Shown here piece after piece: positions 9,316 to 18,206 of a stretch of 64,000 bases of DNA (positions are counted from its first letter, which is position 1; each line of letters opens with the position of its first letter). Made by a program: the position numbers and the translations under genes. This DNA comes from Rhizohabitans arisaemae (GTDB lineage Bacteria; Actinomycetota; Actinomycetes; Streptosporangiales; Streptosporangiaceae): NCBI RefSeq assembly GCF_025996515.1, contig NZ_BLRH01000029.1, forward strand, positions 310,001 to 374,000. Reading direction: 5' to 3'. The notes below the pieces were generated by a model. It did not search any database. It saw only the letters and a program-made list of their open reading frames with translations, and was not told the DNA's origin.

Positions 9316-9824
9316 GCAATAGGTGTATCCGAGATTTCTCAATACAGCCTCAAAGCCCCTTCGCCCTGCCAGGCCGGTCGGCCGGTTCACGGTCGCGTGG
9401 GGTACGGGGCACGCCGGGCGGCCGGACGTGACGGTTTGTGCCGATGAACGGCACGCGGCCGTGCTCCGAGCCGCGGGAGCCGCTCCACGTCGCCTACGAC
9501 TCGGTCACCGTGTGGCCCGCGTTTGTAATGGAGCAGGGGGCGAGGGTTCCCCAGGCCCCGATGGGGCTGAAGCGGGGGACTGTACCGCAGTGCTGATTTC
9601 GCCGCTCTTGGCCTTCGATATGGCGGTGATTGCCCGGGCTGTCGCTGTTTTCACCGACGGCTTCGACATCGTTGTATTCCCTAAGGGAATAGTCCATCAA
9701 TAACCGATATGTCTCAGCAAATCAGTGGAAAAGCGACAAATCCAGACAAGATTCTGTGTTTTGGCCGTGCGAGAAATGGAGGATGTGCCCGGCGCTAATA
9801 GGCGCATCTTCCACCCGACGCGTC
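9316..9824. other. Intergenic region, no credible gene
   Basis: About 500 nt upstream of the response regulator. AT content rises between 9600 and 9790. Short frames on both strands lack ribosome sites and G/C third-position bias, so I call none. It should hold the promoter of the two-component pair. Confidence 0.5.
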
Positions 9825-9855
9825 GGGGGCTCTCCGGATGATCCGGAGAGCCCCC
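9825..9855 (-). terminator. Strong terminator after the Gly/Trp-rich gene
   Basis: A 15-bp perfect stem (GGGGGCTCTCCGGAT arm) with almost no loop, downstream of the leftward gene ending at 9979. Confidence 0.75.
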
Positions 9856-9978
9856 AAGGAAAAGCGGGATGGGTCATCCCGAGTTCCTACTTATGCTCCC
9901 TCACCGGCAGCACCGGGTTCGGGCTGCTGGGGACCCTGCGGTCCCTGCGGACCACGAGGCCTGTGGTGTGGCGCCTGT

Positions 9979-10698
9979 TCAGGCACCCGGCTGAAGAGCC
10001 GCGTTGTTGTTGCCGCCGTTGTTACCGCCGTTGTTACCGCCGTTGTTACCGTTGTTGCCGCCGTTGTTGCCGTTGCCGTTGCCGTTATGGCCGTTGTGAT
10101 GAGGCTTCGGGCGGTGGTGCCTTCTGTGCCTGGGGCAGAAGTTGCAGGCGTGGCACCACTTGCGGTGGTTTCGGCACTGGCAGATGTCGCAGACCGGGCC
10201 GCAGCCGGCTCCCGTGGTGGTGGTGTTGCAGCCGTGGTTGCCCCAGCTGCCGCCGTTGTTGCCCCAGCCGCAGTGGTTGCCCCAGCTGCCGCCGTTGTTG
10301 CCCCAGCCGCAGTGGTTGCCCCAGTCGTCGTCACCCCAGCTGTGGTTGTTGCCCCAGCCGTGGTTGTTGCCCCAGCCGCCCCAGTCGTCGTCGTCCCAGC
10401 CCCAGCCGCCGCCCCAGCCGCCGCCGCGGCCCCAGCCGCCGCCGCCCCAGCCGCCGCCGCGGCCCCAGCCGCCGCCCCAGCCGCCCCAGTCGTCGTCGTC
10501 CCAGCCCCAGCCGTCCCAGCGGTGGCCGGTGGACTCCTTCATCGGGCCGCGCTTGACGGTGGCGCTCGTGGCCTTGTCGGCCGCCTTGGTCTCCGCGGTG
10601 TCGGCGATGGCCGGCGATCCTGCGGCGATGAGTCCGCCGACCAGTGCCGTCGTGACTACGAAGTTCCGTGCGTGTTTGATGGCGATTGAACGAATCAC
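9979..10698 (-). CDS. Secreted Gly/Trp/Asn-rich low-complexity protein with Cys-rich patch
   Basis: 239 residues from a GTG start. Signal peptide about 1-32 (ends SPAIADTAE). The mature protein is built of WG-rich repeats (GWGRGGGWGGG, WDDDDWGGWG, then WGNNHGWGNN-type units and a twice repeated HCGWGNNGGSWGN), a Cys-rich patch around residues 155-190 (GCGPVCDICQC, then KWCHACNFCP), a His/Arg stretch and a C-terminal NGNNGGNN tail. Low complexity makes the function unreadable. It looks like a surface or matrix protein. Its N-terminus and 5' region match those of the collagen-like gene upstream, so the two are probably co-regulated. Confidence 0.75.
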   Translation of the reverse strand: MIRSIAIKHARNFVVTTALVGGLIAAGSPAIADTAETKAADKATSATVKRGPMKESTGHRWDGWGWDDDDWGGWGGGWGRGGGWGGGGWGRGGGWGGGWGWDDDDWGGWGNNHGWGNNHSWGDDDWGNHCGWGNNGGSWGNHCGWGNNGGSWGNHGCNTTTTGAGCGPVCDICQCRNHRKWCHACNFCPRHRRHHRPKPHHNGHNGNGNGNNGGNNGNNGGNNGGNNGGNNNAALQPGA

Positions 10699-10740
10699 TA
10701 TATTTCCCGGTATCCTGTGAATTCACAAATCGGATATTTT
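10699..10740 (-). promoter_or_regulatory. Conserved 5' region A (shared with collagen-like gene)
   Basis: The 40 nt before the GTG start match 11980-12018 in about 37 of 42 positions, including the GGGAAA ribosome site 4-5 nt before GTG. This copy contains a perfect 12-bp palindrome TGTGAATTCACA (around 10719-10731), imperfect in the other copy. Such conservation outside coding sequence suggests a shared promoter or operator. Confidence 0.6.
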
Positions 10741-11043
10741 CGAGACGTCGCACTAATGGGTGCGACGTGAGGGAAAGTTACCCGCTGGATATGGGGTCGA
10801 TGCCTGCTTGAAGCGGGTTGAATGGCAAATTGATGGCAGTGTTGCCAAGCCGCTGTATATCGCGCCAACGCGACCATCTCAAGATCGTTTGATCTTGGTG
10901 GTAAATCGCCGGTCATATGGCGATCATAGAATTATGGGAATCGCAACGCTGAATCGCGATGTGTCGAGCTTGACGACGGCTGGACCGGTTTTCGTATCCG
11001 CGTTGACTTGTCGGCTTTCAGTTACTTATTTCTGGACAAAACA
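10741..11043. other. Intergenic region, AT-richer, no gene
   Basis: Lies between two leftward genes. A rightward frame of 178 codons crosses it but runs antisense into the collagen-like gene and lacks codon bias, so it is not called. It may contain promoter elements for the Gly/Trp-rich gene. Confidence 0.5.
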
Positions 11044-11082
11044 GCGGGTGCCGTACCCAAGCACCTTGGGTACGGCACCCGC
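11044..11082 (-). terminator. Terminator of the collagen-like gene
   Basis: Perfect 18-bp stem (11044-11061 with 11065-11082) and 3-nt loop, 25 nt past the stop of the leftward collagen-like gene. Confidence 0.85.
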
Positions 11083-11106
11083 CTTGACGCCTGATGCCGA
11101 GATGGA

Positions 11107-11979
11107 TCAGTTGTTCGGCGGCGTGTGGTTGACGAAGGCCGTGCAGTTAGCCGGCCATGCCGGGTTGCTGCCGGTACCCGGTGTCGGGGCTACGGTGCAG
11201 GATGTCTGCGCCACGTTCCCAGCCGCGTTCCGCACCGTCACGTGGAGGTCGTTCCCCATGACGGCGAGCGAGACGTCGGTCACGCCGGACGGGTAGCCCG
11301 TCAGCGTGGAGATGTTGTTCCACGGAGGTGTCGTCCGCGGATCCCGGATCAGGGTCATGTTGTTCGCCGCCACGAGCCCGATGAACTTGTTGTTGCCCTG
11401 GAACGCGGAGTCCAGGCCGCTACCGGCTCCAGGCGGTCCGGGCGGTCCGGAAGGCCCAGACGGTCCGGGCGGGCCAGACGGTCCGGGCGGGCCGGATGAC
11501 CCGTGAGATCCGGATGGTCCGGGAGGTCCGCTCGGTCCGGGAGGCCCTGATGGTCCGGGCGGGCCAGACGGTCCGGGCGGGCCAGACGGTCCGTGAGATC
11601 CGGATGGTCCGGGAGGCCCTGATGGTCCGGGCGGGCCACTCGGTCCGGGCGGGCCGGTCGGTCCGCGAGATCCCGTGGGTCCGGGTGGGCCGGATGGCCC
11701 GCGGGGTCCTGGAGGGCCGGTGGGTCCTTGCTTCCCTCTAGGGCCGGTGAAGCCCCTGGGTCCGGGCTCACCTGGGCAGCCCCAGAACCACTGGAAGCCG
11801 CAGTCGTCTTCCACCGCAGGGTCACGCTGGGTGTCGTCGGCCGCGACCCGGACGGCGCCGGGCTCGCCCTGACCCCCCGTGGCGGCGGACGTGGCCTGCG
11901 GCCACGTGATGAGAAGGCCACCAATGAGTGTCACGACCGCGATGGGCCGCCCATGTTTGGTGACAAATGGGTGAATCAC
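11107..11979 (-). CDS. Secreted collagen-like (Gly-X-Y) protein
   Basis: 290 residues from the GTG at 11979, chosen because the N-terminus [16 protein letters not shown] and the 5' flank then align with the paralogous leader at 10698. Signal peptide ends near TSAATGG. An acidic linker with CGFQWFWGC leads into about 40 uninterrupted Gly-X-Y triplets (rich in GPP and GPS, with GSH interruptions at two sites), then a globular C-terminal domain of about 95 residues with two Cys ([18 protein letters not shown]). Bacterial collagen-like proteins form triple helices on the surface. The Trp-containing CxxxxxxC element and C-terminal head could help trimerise. No sortase or membrane anchor is seen. 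Confidence 0.85.
   Translation of the reverse strand: MIHPFVTKHGRPIAVVTLIGGLLITWPQATSAATGGQGEPGAVRVAADDTQRDPAVEDDCGFQWFWGCPGEPGPRGFTGPRGKQGPTGPPGPRGPSGPPGPTGSRGPTGPPGPSGPPGPSGPPGPSGSHGPSGPPGPSGPPGPSGPPGPSGPPGPSGSHGSSGPPGPSGPPGPSGPSGPPGPPGAGSGLDSAFQGNNKFIGLVAANNMTLIRDPRTTPPWNNISTLTGYPSGVTDVSLAVMGNDLHVTVRNAAGNVAQTSCTVAPTPGTGSNPAWPANCTAFVNHTPPNN
11422..11781 (-). repeat. Collagen-like 9-bp repeat tract
   Basis: About 40 GGN-CCN-NNN triplet-of-codon units encoding Gly-X-Y. Larger near-identical blocks repeat within it (for example two copies around the GSH-encoding sites), evidence of recent slippage or recombination. Confidence 0.85.
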
Positions 11980-12018
11980 TATGTTTCCCGTTATCCCGTG
12001 TATTCGCAAATCGGATAT
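11980..12018 (-). promoter_or_regulatory. Conserved 5' region B (collagen-like gene)
   Basis: Second copy of the conserved leader region seen at 10699-10740: same GGGAAA ribosome site, and same block ending in ATATCCGATTTG on the minus strand. Confidence 0.6.
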
Positions 12019-12694
12019 CTGTAATGGCGCCACGATGTGATGCCATGATCAAGAACTACCCCATGAATGCGACGGCAACGCCTGTTCTAAGCGGACTCCA
12101 TGGCAAATTAATGACAGATTCGATGAATGGCTGATTCATTCGGAATCGGCTTGTCGTCAAGATCAAATAGGTGCGACTGCAAAACGCCGGTAATCGTACT
12201 AGTGCAAGGGAGCGGAAGGCTGAAAAACATGTTAACCGGACCTGGTTTCATGATTTAATCCTCATGCCTTACTTTCCTCGTGATTGGGGGGTAAATCGGG
12301 TGAGGTCCCGGTCCGCATCCGGCGTTGGAGCCACCCGTCACCCTGGCGGTCCAATGGTCTTACCGGGCATCCAAAAGCACGAACCGAGAGTCCGGGCGCG
12401 TTAGGTGGGGAAGCCGATTGCCGAGCCTGATGGGTAAACCGGGAAAGCGTCGGCGGCGTCCTCCTCTGGTGAAGTCCATCGTTTGGTGGACTTCAGAGGT
12501 CGTTTGAGTGGTTAGGTAATCCTTGGTGGGGGGATCGGGCCACATGATCGCTTTTCTGAGCGGCTTCCTGGATCGTTCCTCTTACGATGTGCGAACACCG
12601 TTCTCCGTCTACTTATCCCTTGATTTGAACTCAGGTACAGATAAAAGCCCATAGCCAGACGGTCGGCGATACCTCGGTGAGGTGGCGATAGCGC
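12019..12694. other. Long intergenic region with one hairpin
   Basis: Nearly 680 nt, lower in GC than its surroundings, without a convincing gene. A hairpin with 13-14 paired bases (about 12464-12499, arms CCTCTGGTGAAGTCCA and TGGACTTCAGAGG) stands alone; it could terminate leftward or rightward read-through. The last 100 nt should carry the promoter of the nine-gene operon; I cannot pick a convincing -35/-10 pair. Confidence 0.5.
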
Positions 12695-15010
12695 GTGACA
12701 GCTCGCAGGCGCACAACGGCACTCAAACGGGCGTTGACGGTGGGCGCCCTGATTCTGCTGACTCCGCTGACCGGCCCCCCCGCGGCGGCGATGCCGGCCG
12801 AGGAGCCGGAGCCGACACCGCTCGACATCGTGGTCGCGGTCGACGAATCCGGCAGCCTCACCGAGGACGACGTCACCCGGGAGATCGAGGCCGCCTCGAC
12901 GATCGCGCAGAGCGGCCTCAACCCCAGGAACCGGGTCACCGTACTCGGCTTCGGCAGCAACAACGGCGGAGGCCAGGAGGCGGCCACGGAGCGGTGCCGG
13001 CCGACCGTGATTAGCGGCCCCGCGAACCTGCAGTACCTCGCCGAATGCGTGCGGAAGCTGAAGCGGCGGACCCCCATGGAGGGCAACGACACCGATCACG
13101 CCGCCGCGCTCACCAAGGCGCTGTCCTACTTCGCCGCGGGCTCCCCCGACGGGGCGCTGAAGGTGATCCTCCTGCTCACCGACGGTGAGCTCGACGTCCG
13201 CAACAGCCCGAACTACGGCAGCGGGGATCGGAACGCGGCGGCGCAGCAGGTGGTGGACGACCAGCTCCGGGTGGCCAGGTCATCCGGGGTCCAGGTGTGG
13301 CCGCTCGGTTTCGGCACCGCGAACAGGAAGGCGCTGGACGCCTTCGCCGCGGGCGGATCCCAGCAGGCGTGCGACGGCCGCCCCGAATCCCGCCCGCGGG
13401 CCCAGGTGGTCACCGACTCCACGACCGTGGCCAGGACCCTGCACCGGCTGTTCGCCGCCGCGTCCTGCTCCGCGCTGGAGGAGCCCGACACCGGTTCCCT
13501 CGGCGCGGGCGGGACCCGGACGCTGACGGTGCGGATCCCCGAACTCGCCACGGTCGGCTCGATCGTCGTCACCAAAGGCGACCCCCGGGTCAAGGTGGAG
13601 TACGTCAACCCGGCCGGGGTGACCGTCGTCACCAGCGGCCGGTCCGACGACTCGACCTTCGAGCGCAGCGGCGAGAACACCGCGACCGAGGCACTGCGGA
13701 TCACCGACCCGCGGCCCGGGAGGTGGGAGGTGAAGCTGAACGCACCCCCGGGCTACCGGGAGCGGATCGTCAGCGCCTCGGTGAACTGGCAGGGCGCGGT
13801 CCGCTCGTTCATCGTGGTGGAGCCGCCGAGCACCGAGCCCGGCAAGCAGCTGGTCGTCCGGGTCTCTCTGATCACCAGGAAGGGCGTGACGCCCAGCGGC
13901 GACGCCCTGCGCGGGATGCGCATCGGGGCGACCGTCACCGGCGACGGGCTCAGCGGACCGGTCGAGGTGCCGGTCAGGGACGACGGGCGGGCCCCCGACG
14001 AGATCTCGGGCGACGGCCGGTACGCCGGGACCTTCACCGCGCCCTCGTCGGAGGGTGTGCTGACCGTGGAGGGGAACGCCGCGGGCCCCGGCCTGAACGC
14101 CGATCGGGTGCCGGTCACCGTGCGGGTGAGCGCGGGCGGGACGGCGCTGCAGGCCCGGGTGGAGTTCGTCCCACCGGAGCAGGCCTGGCCCGGGCTGAGC
14201 CTGCCCGGCCGGATCCTCACCGGCAACGGCACCGGGGAGCGCCGGCGGGTTCGGCTCGTCGTGGACGGTTCCCCGCGGGGCGGCGTGAGCGTCTCGCCGA
14301 GCGGGCCGATCGACATCGCCCCGGGGCAGGCCGAACGGGAGTTTCACCTCGTCGCCGGGGCGGAGGCACCGCTTGGCCCGACGTCGCTGACCCTGCGGGT
14401 GGTGGACGCGGCCGACGCGCGGATCGTGTACGGCAACGCGCTGCTCGGCTTCGAGCTCAGGACGGAACCGGGATTCGCCGAGCGCAATCGCTGGGCCCTG
14501 CTGGGGGCGCTCGTGCTGATCGCGCTGATTCTCGCGTTCCTGTACGGGCGACGCCGGGCGGCCCGGAAGGCGAAGGACGTGCGCGGCCTGGTGGCCGTAC
14601 TCGCCCGTGACGGCGAGCCGTTCGGTGCGCCGCTGCGGGCGCCGAACAGATGGTCGGAGGAGTTCCGGTTCATGGTGCGGGACGAGGACGGCCCGCATCC
14701 GCGGCTCGACCACCCGTCTCAGCCGGGTGACCGGCCCTACCTGGTCCGGCGTACCGGGGACGGCGCCGTCTCGGTGTGGAGCCCGTCCGGCTCGCGGGAC
14801 GACGTCGTCTCCGGCGGCCTGGTCGAGCTGCCCCCGCCCCGCCTGACACTGATCGTCCGGGATGAGCGGCGGCCGGTCGCGGGTTCGGTGAACCCGGTCC
14901 CGGTCCTGTCCCACGGGCCCGACCCGTTCGGGTATCCCACCAGGCCCGGCCTGGACCCGGCCGGCGGGGGGCCTGCCCCGCCCATCGACAAGAACGACGA
15001 ATGGCTATGA
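12695..15010 (+). CDS. Surface vWA-domain protein, first gene of nine-gene system
   Basis: 771 residues from GTG. Signal peptide about 1-33. The von Willebrand A domain (about 43-240) has an intact MIDAS motif in DIVVAVDESGSLTEDD and LLLTDGELDVR, so it can bind a metal and a ligand. Strand-rich Ig-like domains follow (about 260-600). One membrane helix (about 607-627, WALLGALVLIALILAFLYG) with RRRAARK behind it, then a cytoplasmic tail of about 140 residues. The layout is an external sensor or adhesin with a cytoplasmic signalling tail. It heads the operon, 31 nt before the tubulin-like gene. Confidence 0.85.
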   Translation: MTARRRTTALKRALTVGALILLTPLTGPPAAAMPAEEPEPTPLDIVVAVDESGSLTEDDVTREIEAASTIAQSGLNPRNRVTVLGFGSNNGGGQEAATERCRPTVISGPANLQYLAECVRKLKRRTPMEGNDTDHAAALTKALSYFAAGSPDGALKVILLLTDGELDVRNSPNYGSGDRNAAAQQVVDDQLRVARSSGVQVWPLGFGTANRKALDAFAAGGSQQACDGRPESRPRAQVVTDSTTVARTLHRLFAAASCSALEEPDTGSLGAGGTRTLTVRIPELATVGSIVVTKGDPRVKVEYVNPAGVTVVTSGRSDDSTFERSGENTATEALRITDPRPGRWEVKLNAPPGYRERIVSASVNWQGAVRSFIVVEPPSTEPGKQLVVRVSLITRKGVTPSGDALRGMRIGATVTGDGLSGPVEVPVRDDGRAPDEISGDGRYAGTFTAPSSEGVLTVEGNAAGPGLNADRVPVTVRVSAGGTALQARVEFVPPEQAWPGLSLPGRILTGNGTGERRRVRLVVDGSPRGGVSVSPSGPIDIAPGQAEREFHLVAGAEAPLGPTSLTLRVVDAADARIVYGNALLGFELRTEPGFAERNRWALLGALVLIALILAFLYGRRRAARKAKDVRGLVAVLARDGEPFGAPLRAPNRWSEEFRFMVRDEDGPHPRLDHPSQPGDRPYLVRRTGDGAVSVWSPSGSRDDVVSGGLVELPPPRLTLIVRDERRPVAGSVNPVPVLSHGPDPFGYPTRPGLDPAGGGPAPPIDKNDEWL

Positions 15011-15041
15011 CCCGACACCACGGAGCGAAGGACGGCGCATC

Positions 15042-18000
15042 TTGAGTATGAAGATCTATCAGCCGGTTCTCTTCATCGGGCTGGGAGGGACCGGATGCCT
15101 GATCGGCGCCGAGCTGGAACGCCGGCTCCGCGAGGAGTGGTGCGGCCCGGACGGCACCGCCTTCGCCAAACTGCGCCCGCAGGCCGGCCTGCTCCCGTAC
15201 CAGCTCCCCTCCTGCGTGCAGTTCGTCTACGCCGACGTCAACCAGGCGGATCTGGACCAGCTGCCGGCCCGGGTGGTCCCCGGCCCCCGGCACGTCCCGG
15301 CGGTGCATCAGACCGCGCACTACGTCCGTGACCTGGTGCCCCAGGTCGACACCTACCCCGAGGTCGCCCGGAACCTGCGGCTCTCCATGGACCCCTACGT
15401 CGAAGGCTGGCTGCCCCCGGTCGACGGGGAACCCCGGGTCGCGCCGCTCAGCCGGGGCGCCGGTCAGCTCCCCACGGTCGGCCGGGCCGCGCTCTTCGAG
15501 ACCTTCCGCGAAGGGCTCGCCCCCGCCTTGCGCGACCTGCGCCGGGCGATCGGGAACCTCTCCAAGTCCGGAGAGGACCTGTACGCCCTCAGCGGCAAGT
15601 CGTCCAAGTCCGTCGACGTGTTCGTCGCCTTCTCCGTGGCCGGGGGCACCGGCGCCGGGATCTTCTACGACTATCTCCATCTGATCGGCAAACTGTTCGG
15701 CGACTCCGAACTCGGTGCCAAGATCTTCCCCTTGGTGCTCATGCCGTCCGCCTTCACCGAGGGGATGGGGGGCGGACGGCCCGCGGAGCTCAACGCCGGG
15801 CGTTCCCTGCTCGACCTGTTCCGTCTCGTCGACCAGCAGAACGGGGGCGACGCCAACCGGGACCTGCGCGGCTACGAACGGCGAGACCGGATCGACCCCG
15901 ACGACGTCGCGGTGCACTATCCGACGGAGGGCCGGATCGTCATGCGGCCGACCACGGTGCAGACCGGCTTCCTCTTCTCCCGGCCGCTCGAAGCCGAACG
16001 CGAGGACCTGCACCGGTCGGTGGTCTCCCTGATGCTCTCGCTGATCAGCACCGAGCTGGACGAGGAGGACCGCTCGGGCGCGGGGGAACTGCACCAGTCC
16101 TTCGCGGACAGCTTCATCAACGCCAGCGTCGACCGGCAGGTGATCGCCGACAACGGAATCGGCAACCGCGGCGTCTCCACGGCCCTGGTGGCCTCGCTCA
16201 CCGTGCCCGTCGACGAACTCGCCGACCTCGTCGCCGGTCGCCTGCTCCGCGCCGCGGTCGAGGAGATGGCGACACCGCTCGGCGACCTGGAGGAGAACCG
16301 GGCCCTGATCGGCGGGTTCCTCACCGCCTCGGGGATCGAGTCGCTGCTCAACCGCCAGGGGGTCGCCCCCGCCGAGCCGGAGCCGGTGAAGGGGGCCCGG
16401 CAGATCTCGATCGCGCTGGGCGAGCGGGCCGAGGGCATGAGGGCCGCCCTGCGCGGACTGGACGCACGACTCGCCCAGGACGTGCCGAAGATGGTGGCGG
16501 ACTTCGAGCCGCGCGCCGGCGTCCTTGAGGTACTCGCCGAGGCCGACGTGTTCCGTACCCAGCGGGTGATCTTCGGTTATCGCGGGCTGGCGAGCGAGCT
16601 CGACCAGATCGGGGCGCACGGGCTCATGCAGCGGCGGAGGGCGGGACCCCCCGCGCCGCAGGGCCTCGGCGCGGGGGTGCCGGTCGCCCCGCCGATGCGT
16701 GACCGGATGGCCGGAACGGTCAAGGTCAAGTGGTCCGATCCGGTGGTGGTGAGCGCCCGCGAGGCGCAGAACGCCTGGTACCAGTGGCAGACCCATGTGC
16801 TGTGGAGCAAGCACTGGGCCGCGCACACCCCGCGCTGGCGGCGGGTGATGGAACAGCTCGACGCGGGGATGCGGGCGTTGACCCGGGAGCTGATCGAGTA
16901 CGCGCGCACCGACGCCGAACGCTTCGGCAAGCGCGCCGGGGACCTGCTGCGGCCCCGCGTCGGCGTCTCGTACCTGCTCCCCCTCGGCGGGAACGACGTC
17001 GACCAGTTCTACCGCCGGGTGATCCGGCAGATGGTCGAGCATCGGGTCTCGCTCGGCCAGATGAGGCCGAACACCACCGAGGCCGAGCTGCTTGGGGCGA
17101 TCATCGGCGTCCAGGGATGGCGGGAGGCGTACCGGACCAGCCAGGACGAGAACCCCGCCACGGCCGTCGCGGTCCTGCGCGAGCAGGTGAAGCGGGAGGT
17201 GAAGACGTTCTTCCGGCTCACCGAGCAGGGCCGGCACCCGCTGATCCCCAGGCTTGACGAGCTGCTCGCGAACGCCGCCGGCTACGGGACGGACACCGTG
17301 ACCTCCGGCGAGCTCGAAGAGTTCCGCGGCAAACTCGCCGGACTCGTCCCGGCCGGGTTCACCCCGCAGGGGAGCGGCCAGATGAAGGTGCTCATCTCCT
17401 ACCCGGCCGCCGGGCGGCACCCCTCGATCGAGGCGTACCTGCGTGAGGCGCTCCGGCTGCCCACCGGGCCCGGACTGACCTACCAGTTCAAACCCACCGC
17501 CGCCGAGTCGATCGCCGTCGTGCTCTTCCGCACGTCGATGGGGGTCACCGAGGTCCGTGAGGTCAGGGACGTCCTGCGGCTCTGGTCCGACGCGCTTTCC
17601 AACGAGGAGCCGCAGGACCATCTGCGGTGGCGGCAGCGGACCGGCTACGACTTCGGCTACCTGGTCACCCGGGAGGAGCACCGCGTCGAGATCCTGCACC
17701 GGCTGCTCTGCGCGATGTGGAACGGCCGGGTGGGCGTCGAAGGCGACCCCGTGTCACCGCGGCGGATCCGGGTGGTGCTCGGCGGCGGGGTGACGATGAC
17801 GCTCTCGCTCACCGCCATGGCCAGCGCGTCCTCCTGGGGAAGCCTGCTCCGCGCCTACGAACTGTGGACGCTCGCCGACAACGAGGACATCCGCCGCAGG
17901 TTCTGCGGGCAGCTCATGCGGGAGCGCCCGGCCGGGCTGGATTCCGTCCCCGACCACCCCGACGAGCTCTACCTGGTCATCCGCGACCTGGCCGAGGGGC

Positions 18001-18206
18001 AGGTCGAACGGATCAACGCCATCCTGAAGGACCCGAAGACCGCCAATCGGGCCAGGGCCGAGCAGTTCCTCGGCTTCTGGGCCCGGACCCTTCCCTCGTC
18101 GCTGGACCTCAGGTTCCGCGGGCTCGAATCACCCGTGAGCACCAACCTGCGCGCGCTGGAGATAGCGGTCCCCGGGTGGCGGACCGGAGGGGAGACCGGC
18201 CCGTGA
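15042..18206 (+). CDS. Tubulin/FtsZ-like GTPase (Tubulin_2 type)
   Basis: 1054 residues. A TTG start at 15042 fits the ribosome site (GAAGGA) better than the ATG at 15048. The N-terminal nucleotide-binding fold begins PVLFIGLGGTGCLIGAEL, and the tubulin signature loop appears as VAGGTGAGIFYDY near residue 203, preceding a long helix-rich body. This matches the large bacterial tubulin-like proteins found in multigene systems rather than FtsZ (about 400 aa) or TubZ. Polymer formation cannot be judged from sequence. The next gene starts inside its stop codon (GTGA). Confidence 0.8.
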   Translation: MSMKIYQPVLFIGLGGTGCLIGAELERRLREEWCGPDGTAFAKLRPQAGLLPYQLPSCVQFVYADVNQADLDQLPARVVPGPRHVPAVHQTAHYVRDLVPQVDTYPEVARNLRLSMDPYVEGWLPPVDGEPRVAPLSRGAGQLPTVGRAALFETFREGLAPALRDLRRAIGNLSKSGEDLYALSGKSSKSVDVFVAFSVAGGTGAGIFYDYLHLIGKLFGDSELGAKIFPLVLMPSAFTEGMGGGRPAELNAGRSLLDLFRLVDQQNGGDANRDLRGYERRDRIDPDDVAVHYPTEGRIVMRPTTVQTGFLFSRPLEAEREDLHRSVVSLMLSLISTELDEEDRSGAGELHQSFADSFINASVDRQVIADNGIGNRGVSTALVASLTVPVDELADLVAGRLLRAAVEEMATPLGDLEENRALIGGFLTASGIESLLNRQGVAPAEPEPVKGARQISIALGERAEGMRAALRGLDARLAQDVPKMVADFEPRAGVLEVLAEADVFRTQRVIFGYRGLASELDQIGAHGLMQRRRAGPPAPQGLGAGVPVAPPMRDRMAGTVKVKWSDPVVVSAREAQNAWYQWQTHVLWSKHWAAHTPRWRRVMEQLDAGMRALTRELIEYARTDAERFGKRAGDLLRPRVGVSYLLPLGGNDVDQFYRRVIRQMVEHRVSLGQMRPNTTEAELLGAIIGVQGWREAYRTSQDENPATAVAVLREQVKREVKTFFRLTEQGRHPLIPRLDELLANAAGYGTDTVTSGELEEFRGKLAGLVPAGFTPQGSGQMKVLISYPAAGRHPSIEAYLREALRLPTGPGLTYQFKPTAAESIAVVLFRTSMGVTEVREVRDVLRLWSDALSNEEPQDHLRWRQRTGYDFGYLVTREEHRVEILHRLLCAMWNGRVGVEGDPVSPRRIRVVLGGGVTMTLSLTAMASASSWGSLLRAYELWTLADNEDIRRRFCGQLMRERPAGLDSVPDHPDELYLVIRDLAEGQVERINAILKDPKTANRARAEQFLGFWARTLPSSLDLRFRGLESPVSTNLRALEIAVPGWRTGGETGP

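Noticed and set aside
9323-9703. A 126-codon rightward frame upstream of the response regulator
   Set aside because: No ribosome site, poor codon bias and no family resemblance; it overlaps the promoter region of the two-component genes.
10142-10720. Rightward Pro/Gln-rich frames across the Gly/Trp-rich gene
   Set aside because: They are antisense readings of the WG repeats; the leftward frame has signal peptide, ribosome site and terminator.
10760-11296. A 178-codon rightward frame
   Set aside because: It crosses a terminator hairpin and lies antisense to the collagen-like gene.
11422-11781. Regular short DNA repeats that could suggest a CRISPR array
   Set aside because: The period is 9 bp and the frame encodes uninterrupted Gly-X-Y; there are no spacers and no cas genes.
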